64,000 nt of DNA from Aldrovandia affinis (taxonomy: Eukaryota > Chordata > Actinopteri > Notacanthiformes > Halosauridae), in contig JAINUG010000131.1 in NCBI GenBank assembly GCA_029706075.1, positions 558,001-622,000 on the forward strand, written 5' to 3'. The position numbers and the translations under genes are program-made. Numbering within the stretch: the stretch's first letter is position 1; each line of letters begins with the position of its first letter. This document shows positions 44,023 to 57,800 of this stretch, piece by piece. The notes under the pieces were generated by a model. The model saw nothing but the letters and a program-made list of their open reading frames with translations. It searched no databases and was not told where the DNA came from.

Positions 44023-44503
44023 TGTAACGGGACGACTGGTGATTAAGTGAACCAAGCATAGAGATGAGGTGGAGACAGAGATGTGATGAAAAATTAAAAT
44101 CTTTACTGAGGTTATAAAAGCTCTGGGCAGTACAGAGGTGACGGTAGGTAACACAAAAACTAAAACGGCTAACAAACAAAAGTGTAACACGGTTCCCAAA
44201 ACACAGAGCTTGAAAACAGTTAACCCAAATAACACAAAGACAAAAAGGAGTAAACACAAAAGAGTCCTGGTAGGCATACAACCGCTGGCAGTAACTCTGG
44301 GCAAGATAACTAAAGACTGAGTACAGGTCACAAAAAACAGACAACTTAAATAATGAACGCAAACGAGACACAGGTGAAAACACAGAGACAATAATCCACT
44401 CAAAACAATAAAACCATTAATGAATAATACAATCAGGCAATCAGGGAATAATCAAGTGTCCAATGACGCCCTCTGGCGGCAAGCAGTGGGACGTGCCGTC
44501 ACA
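44023..44503 (-). mobile_element. Solo LTR, reverse orientation
   Basis: On the minus strand it starts TGTGACGGCACGTCCC and ends CGTCCCGTTACA, giving 481 bp with TG...CA ends. Minus-strand U3-like sequence (gttcattatttaag) and the compact size fit an LTR. The flanks agaa and gaaa are similar but not a clean duplication. No internal region is seen. Confidence 0.6.
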
Positions 44504-44699
44504 GAAACTCATTAAAGTGCTGATTTTGAAATGTTTTTATATATATATAAACATATTGGTAATTATTATTGCTATTAATGTAAAACACATGTGTAGACTC
44601 CTTCAAAATATGATACCTTTTAATTTGGTGTATCCATTATTTTGTCTACACACTGTATCAATGAGTTATACAGGTCAGTGTGGGATGGAGTCTGAACTA

Positions 44700-44914
44700 A
44701 TCCACACTCTAGCCCAGTAGGTGGCGGTATTAACTATTTTGTTCTGTGAATCCCTTGATTTCAATCCACTGAAGAGGAAAAATTCAGGAAGTAATAAGGA
44801 TATGACGCCACCACCACATTGCCTCTATGTACACAAATGTCACTGGATTGCCAATAATCTCGTTTAGGAGAAACGTTATATAGTTTCAATTGACAGTAAA
44901 GCGCAGGTAAGAAA
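44700..44914 (+). promoter_or_regulatory. Candidate non-coding first exon
   Basis: A good plus-strand donor (aaagcgcag|gtaaga) ends a stretch at about 44914. The first LMBRD2 coding exon has an acceptor and a 5' untranslated segment, so its gene must have an upstream exon. This position, about 10 kb upstream, is one candidate. Nothing else links the two. Confidence 0.25.
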
Positions 44915-44999
44915 CCGTTATTGTTTTCACATTTAACCAAATAACTCTTCAACCTGTCTTGGCTTGTTGATTTTTGCTAGATCGCGAAAAGTCACTCGA

Positions 45000-46220
45000 A
45001 TAGTGACAGAAAGGTTTTGATATTTTAGCTAGCTTGTTAACACAATACTTGGGCTGGGTCGCATCAATTCAGATTGTCTAGCTTGCTAGCTACACCATTC
45101 ATTGTCTGAAATAACCTTGGCTTACCAGAGTTCTTACCAGATAGCTATCAAGTAATTGCATATCAAACGGGTTTTACTGTTATTAGCTAATTGTATTTTA
45201 TTGAATTGTATTTTAGCTAGATAGATAGCAATGTCCATCCAGGTGATCAACTAGCCAAATTCCAAGGATACAAAATACGACATGTTATTGTGTTGAAAGT
45301 GCCATTTAAATTGATGGTTTCAGTGTTCGATCTTATATAATGAAGTTAGACCTAGCTAACTTATAAATATAACGACCATATAAGTGACCCACTGTGTATG
45401 CTGGTTTTCGTTCCAACCATAATCCTCTGAATTTTAGCTTGCTGTTAATTGTTCCTAAATAAACACTTTTTATTTATATTAAAGCATGTTTTAGTATCTT
45501 AAGGCTATATTATGTCAGAAATAGATATTCATGCCATGAACAATAAATGTCCCGTATTTGCATCCCAGGACATTTAATCAGCAAGATCAACTAATGCTCT
45601 CATTTTCTGTAATGTGATATGACACATGACACATGATTCCTAAGAGGTTACCATTTTAATTGATTCAATTATAAACTGGCAGTGAGAGCCTAATTGTTGA
45701 AATTATAGAAACCTGGTCACTGAACCATTTGTGGAAAATTAAGAGTTCAATGACAGATAAATTGGCAACAAGCCAATCCTGCGTAATGTTAAAATAAATG
45801 TAATGCTGTAATGCATCTTGCATCAGCATCTTGCACAAGTTTAGTGAGCACAGAAAAGCTGCCACTTACTAACTGTAGGTAATCTATCCTTAATTTAGCA
45901 TGTGTTTGCTAACAGACATTACAATGATTTTGTCTGTAAAGAGACTTGTCATATTTTACACCCCATACCCATACAGGACACCTAGCCCACTCTTCAGGGT
46001 CTCCCACAGAAATAACTGCAATGGCCACAGACTCTCAGTTCTTACAAATTGTGTGGGGGGGGAGCACCTTGTGTACTCAAGTATTAAAAGTGAATACTGT
46101 AATTAAACAAATGAATTAACCAACTGCTGATAATTCTCCTAGCTGCTAGCCAACACCTAGCTGTTAACTAGCTAACTGTTCTAATTAACTATCAAAATGG
46201 CACATTGTTAATACAAGTAT
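45000..46220. other. Unassigned intergenic sequence
   Basis: No recognised gene or mobile element. Gctagc-rich tracts and a G-run (46053-46060) are present. Confidence 0.35.
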
Positions 46221-46232
46221 ACTATAATAATG

Positions 46233-46602
46233 AGGCGGCACGGTGGTGCAGTGGATAGCACTGTCGCCTCACAGCAAGAAGATCTCGGGTTCGAATCCAG
46301 GCCGGGGGCCTTTCTGTGCGGAGTTTGCATGTTCTCCCCGTGTCCGCGTGGGTTTCCTCCGGGTACTCCGGTTTCCTCCCACAGTACAAAGACATGCACG
46401 TTAGGCTAATTGGAGAGTCTAAATTGCCCGTAGGTATGAGTGTGTGAGTGAATGGTGTGTGTGCCCTGCGATGGATTGGCGACCTGTCCAGGGTGTATTC
46501 CTGCCTCTCGCCCGGAACGCATGCTGGGATAGGCTCCAGCCCCCCCGTGACCCTGACCAGGAATAAGCGGCTTAGATAATGGATGGATGGATGGATGGAT
46601 GG
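46233..46602 (+). mobile_element. tRNA-derived SINE, complete, with target duplication
   Basis: The head carries an A box (tggtgcagtggatagcac) and a perfect B box (ggttcgaatcc). The body includes tttgcatgttctccccgtgt and ggtttcctcccacagtacaa, and the 3' end is (ATGG)n. The flanking 12-mers actataataatg (46221-46232) and actatagtaatg (46603-46614) are a target duplication with one mismatch. A second copy is at 55126-55486. Confidence 0.93.
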
Positions 46603-47011
46603 ACTATAGTAATGCAATACATGTGGGAAAAGCGCATCACAGTTAACAACTGTCACCAAACATAAATGAACTAATGCTGCCAGGTACCTAATGTCAGGTG
46701 ACGAATTTGGTTCTATTATAACTGTCTTTTCTTACTTTGCACTTAACAAGCTTACAGTTGAAGGCTAAACTGTAGCTACCTAGCTAGCAAGGCCAGTATA
46801 TAAACAGATAGCAATTATAATAATAATAGATGAAAATCCACTTAACAGCATTACCTCAGCATGTTTCATCAAATTCGACAGTGATGTTTTCAAGACTGAA
46901 ATGCCATGCACCTGCGGCAGACAAAGAAGACACTTCAATATATACAAATCTCCTTTGGCTTCAAGAAATTGAAACGTATATATACATGGCTATCGATGGT
47001 CGGCTGCTGAC

Positions 47012-47045
47012 CTGTCGTTGTACCAGAATTAGACTCTGCTGCCAT
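47012..47045 (-). other. Possible short coding exon, unidentified
   Basis: On the minus strand an ATG in good context (aaagaagATGGC) opens MAAESNSGTTT and meets a donor (acag|gtcagc). Downstream, at about 46900-46853, a segment that splices in frame through a cag acceptor would add VLKTSLSNLMKHAE before another donor (gag|gtaatg). No third exon and no family match were recognised. It may be the start of a minus-strand gene or chance. Confidence 0.2.
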
Positions 47046-47049
47046 CTTC

Positions 47050-48180
47050 TTTGGCGTACTGTGTGTGTGAGGAGCTGAATTGGGGTTGATTCAGATTGTC
47101 CATTTTTTATTGGTGTGCTATTATTTCAACAAATGTTATGAGCGTTGAAAGTTGAACGTTGTGATGTTTTATGGGACCTGAGATTGCGCACATATATGTC
47201 TTGCTATTGTACAAGCCAAAATGTAATGACTACTGGGTGATATCACAGAAAATGTATTTGTACTTGGTTATTTTCCACCACGGCATTCATTTCTCTGTGG
47301 CTTTAGGAAAACAGCTCTGTTATCATCAACCATATCTGCTTTTCCCCAGCAGATGCCGCTGTTTGACATTGCTTTCGTTCAATGTAAACAATTGCACAAA
47401 TGTTTGCTTTTATCAAATATTTATGGGGGGATTTTTGTTTTGTTGAGGCAGCCTGCCTTGACTATAAAGCACTGAGCGGATCCCTGGTAAGTAAGGATCA
47501 CCTTCTGTGACATTATCATAATAGATATGTTTAAGTTAAATGATCTATGCCAATATATGACTGTATGCCAACTTTCACACAACATCAGCATTTGCAGCAC
47601 ACAACAAATACTGTGTCCTCACTCCTCACTCAACACTGCAAGACAATGAACGCATGTTCTATGATTAACGTTGTGCCATGGGATGCACCCAAAGAGTGTC
47701 GCCTGTTTTTAAGAGGCTAAACAACCTTCAGTTCTCTTATTAGCACAGAATACATAGCCAAAGCTAATAAAATATGTGATTCACAGCACATACAAATGTA
47801 TAGCTTTCATATTCCACAACATCAAGTTCTGTGGAAATATATCCCTTCTATGTTTACTAAAATTACTGGAATTCTTAGAGCCAGTTATGGGTATTTCACA
47901 TGGATTTTTATACGCTTAATTAACCTTCAGTTTTCTTATCTTCTTACCTTCTTCTTGTGTGATGGGGTATTTATCATATGTCTGCTCTTTCTGTTCATAT
48001 GTGTCCTTTAATAACGTCACCAAGCTGGCACATAACACTCTGCATTTGAGTTTGAGAGGGTGGATGAAAACGCAAACGAATTATCACATGTGAAAGTTGC
48101 ACCTAATATTTTTGACGCATGTTGATGCAAATGTCTTTAGTGCAGACCACGAAACTATGAAACTAGGTGGAGGTGAGAAA
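47050..48180. other. Mostly unassigned sequence
   Basis: No gene was recognised. Around 48030-48160, a segment (gagagggtggatgaaaacgc then aaacgaat) resembles the reverse complement of 2770-2960, so a dispersed repeat of unknown class is shared by both ends of the window. Confidence 0.4.
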
Positions 48181-48199
48181 TGTTCTGTCAACAGGAATT

Positions 48200-48610
48200 A
48201 CACTACCACCCAGGTGCATTTTCACTGCCGTCCTCCCCAAACTAGAGTCCATTGACCACCAATACATACTGTATAAAGCATTTGATGCTGGGGTAAATGG
48301 GGGGGAAAAATTACAGGGGAGATGCATTTCCTGACAGGGCTGGTTTGGAGCTAGCTGTGAAATACACCACCTCCCTAACCTTTGCTCGGAAGGTCTCTGT
48401 CATGAAACTATAGGCCTACTGTATGAAGTATTTGATGCTGGGTTCAACAGGAAGAAAATTAGAGGTGCATTTCCTGACAGGGCTGGTTTTCCACTTTCCG
48501 TGAAATGCACTCCCTGCCTAAGTTTGGCTAGGAACATCTCGCATCCACAAAACTGAGGTAACACATATTGACCCCAAATATGCACTGTATAAAGCATTTG
48601 ATGCTTAGGG
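48200..48610. repeat. Tandem repeat, unit about 150-166 bp
   Basis: The unit start tactgtataaagcatttgat, gctggg recurs at 48267, 48417 (tactgtatgaagtatttgat) and 48583. Each full unit also contains gatgcatttcctgacagggc, tggttt and a 'gtgaaat.cac..cctccct' segment. A partial unit precedes the first. There are thus two full and two partial copies. No coding content was seen. Confidence 0.8.
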
Positions 48611-48624
48611 TAGAAAATGACAGT

Positions 48625-49930
48625 TCAGTTGTACATTCTTTTGTCTACCATGGGTAGAAGAAGAGGTCTCAGTGACTTTGAAAGGGGGGTGATTGTTGGG
48701 GCACATTTGGCAGCAGCTTCAGTGTCAAAGACTGCTGAATTTGCTGATGTTTCATGAGGAATAAGGTGATGTTGTCATGGAAGTTGGAGGGCAAGACACC
48801 ATCAACTAAGGGCAACTATGGGCAAAAGCACATACTCCTTGACTGTGATGTCCATGCATTGGCTCGAGGTGAAAGGCAAAACAGGTGACCAAATCTGAAT
48901 CCGTTGACTTAAAATATTGTGAGCAGGCAGTTCTTCACACAGAGGGATACTATGGTTGGGTGGCAGTGCATAAACCCTTTATTAACCCTTTCTTGCCTGA
49001 GCGGAATGTTCCATTTATTTTCGTAACGTGACCAGTCTATGCATTAACGATCATAGTTTGCTTGTGTCAAACCATATATTTGAACATTATACACCTCCAA
49101 AAAGTTGATAAATAGCTTTTTCATACGATAGATATGACATACAACATCACAGTATTAGTAAACATTTAATAAGTCAAGAAAACCCCCAAAAAAAATTTCC
49201 CAAACAACTGCCAGTTTGACTACTTTACAATGATAGAGAAAATATTAAAGTATATTGAATCTTCTCTATTGTGTAAGTATTTAGAATCTGAAATCAGAAT
49301 ATAAATACCTTTTACGGTGTAAAAGTTACAGGCTTTTTAGTGACTGATGGCGTTTTTCCAAAATGTTATATATGGAATGTATACACATATCTGCAACATG
49401 GCATATTGCAAATACAATTTTGTCTTACATATGATAATAAAATACATACACAGGCAATATACAATTACAAATTTGTCATTTAAAAATCAGCTTGCACCAC
49501 AGGCGTCAAAAGTTCATCTCACAGATGTTTTATCAAAACAATAAAACTATCCTAAAAGTAAATAATATATTACCAACACTAAAAAAGTATTGTATACAGT
49601 TCCTTACCTCAATATGTCTGTCCGAAGTCTGGGGACAATGTCCCCATCCACAGGGCACAAGTGGTCACTGAATGGTTTGATGAGCATGAAAATGATGTAA
49701 ACCATATGCTATGGCCATCTCAGTCACCAGATCTCAACCTAATTGAACACTTATGGGAGATTCTGGAGCTACACTTGAGACAGCATTTTCAGGCACCATC
49801 AATAAAACACTAAATTACATAATTTCTCGTGGAAGAATGCTGTTGTATCCTTCATGACTTCATGAGTTCATGACTGTTCTGGCGGCTTGTGGTGGCCCAG
49901 CGGCCTAATAAGACACTTTAGGGGTTATTC
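48625..49930 (+). mobile_element. Old Tc1-like element split by unidentified sequence
   Basis: At 48649 a frame starts MGRRRGLSDFERGVIVGAHL, AAASVSKTAEFADVS, the N-terminal end of a Tc1 transposase. At 49640-49800 the C-terminal catalytic block ([16 protein letters not shown]-type region, with 'tcagatctcaacctaattga' encoding the D-L-N-L-I-E motif) follows in broken frames. About 680 bases of AT-rich sequence, 48935-49620, lie between and are not transposase. The family is the same as at 3235-3770. Confidence 0.7.
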
Positions 49931-50004
49931 ATAAAAATCAACGGTAACTGCTTTTCATCATTCAAAATCCATGGCCCCATAATTTAAACCAATTCATAAA
50001 CATA

Positions 50005-51638
<1,634 letters not shown>

Positions 51639-51779
51639 ATGGCAGTGATTGGGGCCACGGAGTCATATGAACATTGTCCTATTTTCAGCGGTGCCGCAGC
51701 TAACAACCAATTACAATGTAATGGTAATTAAGTGTTGCACATTGAACATCCTGCATTTAGTCATCCTGCACAGGCAGAC

Positions 51780-52540
51780 AGAGTGGGTTTATGGCTCTGT
51801 GAGTGAAGCCAGGGCAGTTGGGTATGTAGCGGTGGTGAACCAGTGCCACACCCTACAACTTCAGGATGATACCTATGAGCTGGATATTATGGATCATGGA
51901 ATCAAAGAAAATAATTATGGCCCGCCAGATTAAAGCGGAGGTCAACATGGTATGATTGGCCTCTTCACTTGGTAGCAATGCTCTTGAGCATATTATGCCT
52001 CCCCAAATATCAGCTCAACCAACATCTCGGTATAAATGAAGCTGGCTTAACCAGGCCCTAGTGATGTTTGATATCGCCACGATTTTCAACATGAGAGCAT
52101 GTCAATGGCAACCTTGAAAATATACCATGTGGTATTAAGTGACCCAAAACAAAAATATAAAAAGGTCAACCTGGCTTGTGCTGCAACTCCCCCCAAATCG
52201 TGAAATAAGAAGGGAGCGAGCCAACCCCCCCAACACCCAACACTTAAAGTCTGACCTGTTTGGGGAATTCTACTCTTGCTCTGTCCTGTTTTTCTCTTAG
52301 AAGATCTGGTGCCAGCTAACACCTCGGCTGCGTGTGTTTGTATTTGGAGAGAGACAAGCTTGGTTTGGTATCATGATCAATCTTTGATGAAGGTTGATCC
52401 ACCAGATTGCTCTGCCTATCAACGAATATGGTGATTTAATTGATAATTGCTATCCTGTGTAGTAATTATTATATTAAATCAAATAAATATAGTTTGCATG
52501 TAGGATAAGTGAGGGGGTTTTAACATGTAATACCACTTGT
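51780..52540. repeat. Dispersed repeat copy 2, without Tc1
   Basis: Homologous to 32400-35020 with the Tc1 element and LINE tail removed. At 51865-51900 it reads gatgatacctatgagctgga where copy 1 has the Tc1 insertion at the same TA. Homology runs on through gagagagacaagcttggttt to gggggttttaacatgtaata. The class is unknown. Confidence 0.65.
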
Positions 52541-53185
52541 GTTCAGTATTCAGAGTGCTGAACTTTAAACAAGGGCTACTGGATTCAGGGAATAGACCAT
52601 TTTTATTCTAACTTCACTGTTTCGACAGTTTAAATGCTGCGTCACTGTCGTTTGGTGGAATGACGGGGATATGAATAGCTGCTAACTCTCCCCGTTTTGC
52701 AGGGAGTCTCTTGTATTTTAGACCAATGTTCCCACCTGCTGCTGTGTTGTGATTTCTCCCTGATTTTTTACTCAGCAGTTGCTCAGCTTGTAATTATTTT
52801 GCCAAACAACCTAAATAAAATTATTATTATGAGCTGTACAACAAATCAATGGGCAAATGTGTTATTGGAAATGGTTTAGAATATACCAGTTTCATAAAAA
52901 ATAAACAAAAAGAAATCCCCTATTGTAATCAACTGCTGAACAATTTGTTCACACAATGAAAACAAATCGCCTGTATTTTCAGGAGATAAAATGTACTGAT
53001 TGGCTCTCTTTGGACATGGCACCTGTACATTTTGAAACATATCTGGATAACGAGGACTGACTCACCCCTGAACCCAGACCAATGGTATACTGAAAGGAGC
53101 CAGTTGTGTAAAAATGTAATGCGCTACTGGCCTTAACCAACTGCATAGTTGCGTCGAGACTAGGATTGCAGTTCTGCCTCTAGCT

Positions 53186-53409
53186 ATTACATTACATTAC
53201 ATTACAGGCATTTAGCAGACGCTCTTATCCAGAACGATTTACAGTTTACATTTCTTTACAATCCATTTATACAGCTGGATATTAACTGAAGCAATTCAGG
53301 TTAAGTACCTTGCTCAAGGGTACAACGGCAGTGTCCCACCTGGGGATTGAACCTGCAACCTTAACGTTACAAGCCCAGTTCCGTAACCATTACACCACAC
53401 TGCCTGCCG
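53186..53409 (-). mobile_element. tRNA-derived SINE
   Basis: On the minus strand an A-box-like tgtggtgtaatggttacgg, a B box (ggttcaatcc) and a 3' tail ctggataagagcgtctgcta, aatgcc end in (TGTAA)n. This is a complete SINE by structure. Its tail matches the fragments at 9141, 9660 and the L2-like LINE end at 36640, consistent with LINE-assisted mobilisation. Confidence 0.85.
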
Positions 53410-54765
53410 CTACAGCTACAATCATAATATTTGCCATTTTCAAAGTAAATAGTCAAAAGGGAATGGAACTCGTCTTTTAAAACTGTCATCAATAACAAAG
53501 TAGGACATGCATAATTAATCATTGCAAATTGAATGTGTATTTCCAAATGATTCAACACTTTCACATGTTTCTCAAAGGATTTTGAAAGTGTGTGAGATAT
53601 TTTTAATATTAATATTAAGCATTTCAAATATGAACCTTTTCTGAAATTGTGGCATATGTATATGGCATATGCTGTAATATATTTAGTCTGTTCACTGCTT
53701 ACGTGACAATTTGACGTCAAACATCCTATTAAAAAACTAATTGTTGCTGACAGACTGCTTTTAAATAACCATAGAGAATTGTAATTTATTCCGTTGTGCT
53801 ATTGTCTGCCCAGTTTTCAAATGACAAACCCCATTGTTCCAGATGGGTTGCTTTAAAAGAATACAGTCAAATCACAACTTATGCTGTAGACTTCAGAGTA
53901 CTTCAGTACTGCTGATACTGAAACAATACTGCTAATCGCTGGAACGTATTCAGCAATTAGCAGTTGAACAATCTTTTTTAGATTATTGTCCACGAGAACA
54001 GAAATGGGTGTCTAAATTAAGACAATTTTATAATATAATCATAACATGCCTCACCGTCTATAAAATAACCAAAGATTAAAATTGTATTTTTAGTGTGGAA
54101 CGAGGTACAGTACATAATAACAATTATGATGATGATGATGACTGTAATAACAGTAATAGTAATAATAATAAATTATTATATTTGTATTATTGATTCGTTT
54201 ACATCCAATGATGTGAGGAAATCTTAATTACATAATTTGGACAATTTTATTTATTTATTTGTTTGTTTATTTGTCAGGGACATTGCTGAAAGCATTGTTA
54301 CCATATTAAAGACACTGTTTATAACCAAAGGCAAATTTCCAACACCTGTTAATGAATGACTGTTTCAATGAATGGCTAATGCATGTAGCAAGAGTAATGC
54401 AACATTTGTATTTGTCCACGATAGTGAAATACACTAGATTTGTGTGTATGTAATGTGCGATAAAGCTGCGTACATTCAGGTCGTAGCTGAAACCTTGGAT
54501 GATGTAAATAACTCATCCATTGAGCCTTGGCCATTATCTTTCCTTACACTGGTTGATATTTTTTCTATTATTATAATAAAATGACCCCAGAATCATAAAA
54601 TGCATTCTTTTGGTCTGGAATGGAGATGTCAAATGTTCTATATTGTATACCATCATCTGGTTAATTCATAATGTCATCTTTTTTGTGGCTCCTGCACAGC
54701 CTTGATTATGTTATGTGGCCAGTGGACTGGAGTTAATGAATTGACATGGTCTTTCTTTCACGCAG
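53410..54765. other. LMBRD2 upstream sequence, unassigned
   Basis: AT-rich with a (GAT)n run near 54128 and a (TTTA)n stretch at 54247-54275. The phrase tttatttgtcagggacattg suggests a repeat end. No exon was recognised. Confidence 0.4.
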
Positions 54766-54857
54766 GATCGGCGGTCCCCAGTGAATGTGTGGCTGGCTTC
54801 AGGTTCAGTTAGTTGCCAGGGGGCTGTGCTCAGATCGGCGGGGGTGAGCGTGGCAGA

Positions 54858-57800
54858 ATGAGCGGAGCCGCGCTGGGCATTGAGATAGTGGTGGTGTTTT
54901 TCCTGGCGCTGTTCCTCCTGCATCGCTATGGCGACTTCCGCAGGCAGCAGCGCATGGTGCTGTTCGGCACCCTGCTGGCCTGGTACCTGTGCTTCCTCAT
55001 AGTCTTCATCTTGCCTCTGGATGTCAGCACGGTGAGTACCACCCTAACTCCCCCTCCTATCTCCGCCCCATTCTAGGGCACCAACCCTGCCATGAGAATT
55101 AGCATAATTTACAATTCATAATTATCCATCCATCCATTATCTAAGCCGCTTATTCCTGGTCAGGGTCGCGGGGGGGGGGCTGGAGCCTATCCCAGCATGC
55201 GTTCCGGGCGAGAGGCAGGAATACACCCTGGACAGGTCGCCAATCCATCGCAGGGCACACACACCATTCACTCACACACTCATACCTACGGGCAATTTAG
55301 ACTCTCCAATTAGCCTAACGTGCATGTCTTTGGACTGTGGGAGGAAACCAGAGTACCCGGAGGAAACCCACACGGACACGGGGAGAACATGCAAACTCCG
55401 CACAGAAAGGCCCCCAGCCTGGATTCGAACCCGAGACCTTCTTGCTGTGAGGCGACAGGGCTATCCACTGCACCACCGTGCCGCCCAATTCATAATTATT
55501 ATATATATAATAATGTAATAATATAATATAATTATAATTATTATACAATATTATATATGAGTATATCATATCATATATCCGGTCCATAGACCGACAAACT
55601 CCACTCCGTCTCTTGGCTGCTCTGTTTCCCATCCAGGGTTTATCACGTGGCGTGTGACAAGCTCATTCAAGGACATGTCTGAGAATAGCAATGTTGACAA
55701 CATTACAGAGCTACATATACATAACAATAGCAAGCTAGATAACCTAGCATCACACTTACCATGTTGCTCCGTCCTGTGCATTGAGTTGGCGGGTCACGGC
55801 TCCTGGATGCTTTCTTTTAAGGTGTTTGTGCATGGCCGTCATGCTGCTGTGATATGCCATTTCGGCTTTGCACAGTGTGCAAAGCACCATATTGGGTTTT
55901 TGCTTAAAGAATTCCCACACTTTGGATGCTCTGGTTTTTTTTTTTTTTTTTTTTTTTGGATGAACTCTCTCCCGCACTCCCAGCTGGGTTTGCTGCCGCC
56001 ATGTTCAAAACAATACAGCGCGTCGGTCATGAATATGCAAATCGACTAAATTACATGGTCGACGTCATCGATGACGTTGACTAATCGTTGCAGCCCTACT
56101 ATACATATACCTTGGTATACTTAAGTTTGAAAGCTCATGTGCAGTGGAGAGCCAGGGAAGATTCCCTCGGTTTTCAGTGTTTAGGCATGGTTGAGGTATT
56201 CGCGGTCCCCAGTCAACAGAGTCACTTGTTGGCAGGGCGATAAAGGGACCCGTTTGTTCCGCCACGCACTCCGAACGAAGCGTCGCCTTTGAAACATCGC
56301 TTTGCCCAGTAGGCTCACATCAGCCCAACAAGAAAATACTTTAAATAATCCTAAATAAAAAATTTAATTTTAAAAACATTTTCTCAAAAACGTTACTAAT
56401 GTCACAATTATTGGCACTCTTAGAAATTTTTATGAGCAAAATCTAAATTAAGTACATTCCCATTTATATTAAAATTTTTTAAGTTCACCTGAGTCTTTAG
56501 GAACTCTTAAGTGGTCATCCATGACTTCCTAATTCACTGGTGTATATATATATATGAAGTGACACACAGGCCAAACTCCCTTAGTTATCCATCAATATGG
56601 GTAAGATCAGAGAATACACAAATTAAATGAGACAATAGGTTTTTGACCATCATAAATCAGGCGATGGCTATAAAACAAATATCCATCTCTACTATTACCG
56701 GAATAATTAAGAAGTTTGAAACAGCTAGAGCTGTGATGAACCTGCCTGGAAGAGGATGCAAGTGTATTTTTCCCCCACGCACAGTGGGGATGCTTCCAGA
56801 GGCAAAAATTCCTCCTAAATCTTTACACCTGTAAGACAAGTCATGATAGAGGAAACAACAAATTATCTGAGAATAATTAAATTCAGCACCAAAATATAAA
56901 ATATTCTGCTCCCTTAACTGATTTTTAAAAATCAAGGCATACCATCAATAACAATTTTGTTCTTTATATTTTTATTTTTCATTTAGGTTGTAAAAAAGGG
57001 GGTTGGGCGACACTCACAGACCTTGCAGAGGGTGTAGGCAAGTTATATAACCCGGAGGAGGCAGTATTGCAAACAAAATGATAAGTTATTAAACAAATAC
57101 TGACAAAACACAAAAAAGGGTGGGGTCTTCGGGGGAATTCACAACAAAGTCCACAATCCTACTCGTCGTCGTTATCCAAAATCCAATGTCGCAATCCAGG
57201 TCAGTTCCGCAATCCAATCCAGTCCAGTAGTCGGTACACAAAGGGGGGTCAGTACACAATCCAGGTCAAAACACACTCCAAACAATTATACTCCAAACAA
57301 TTATCTTCCAAACAATTATCTTCCAAACAATTCTCCACAACAGCCAACCTACTCCCTCCCAGTGTAACACAAACAAGTCCCTTAAATAAGCCTCCAAATG
57401 GCCTTCAGCTGTTCGCAGTCCAAATTGGTTGACTTTGTTCAGGTGCGGGACTGCGGCCTGCTGGGAACCATAGTTCTTCTGTTTCCTCCAGTGGCTCCCA
57501 AGAATTAAAGGGCCAGGCAGCCATTTTCTCGCCCTGCCCCTTGGGATGCCACACTACTTACAAATCAATCAGTATAATTACATGTGGGTGTGTGCAGCGC
57601 CAATTGCTGACTAGTCTATTACACTGCAATATGCACCTCATTTGTGGTAAACAAGGTGAAAAACAGGTGGACATTTTTAGGCCTTGACATGAAGGGATTA
57701 CTAGGTTTTGACTATACTTTATAAAATTGCAGCCCTTTTATAAAGGTTTTAATTGGATTTTTATTTTATTTTATTTTATTTAAAAACATATAGCCATAGC

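Noticed and set aside
43981-44403. Two long hydrophobic minus-strand frames resembling a membrane protein
   Set aside because: They lie within the solo LTR at 44023-44503; hydrophobicity reflects its T-rich sequence, and no splice or domain evidence supports a gene.
46232-46602. Plus-strand ggatggatgg run as an independent microsatellite
   Set aside because: It is the 3' tail of the SINE, bounded by the target duplication.
46208-46659. Minus-strand frames similar to those at 55315-55632
   Set aside because: Both are chance frames in the same SINE, explaining their similarity.
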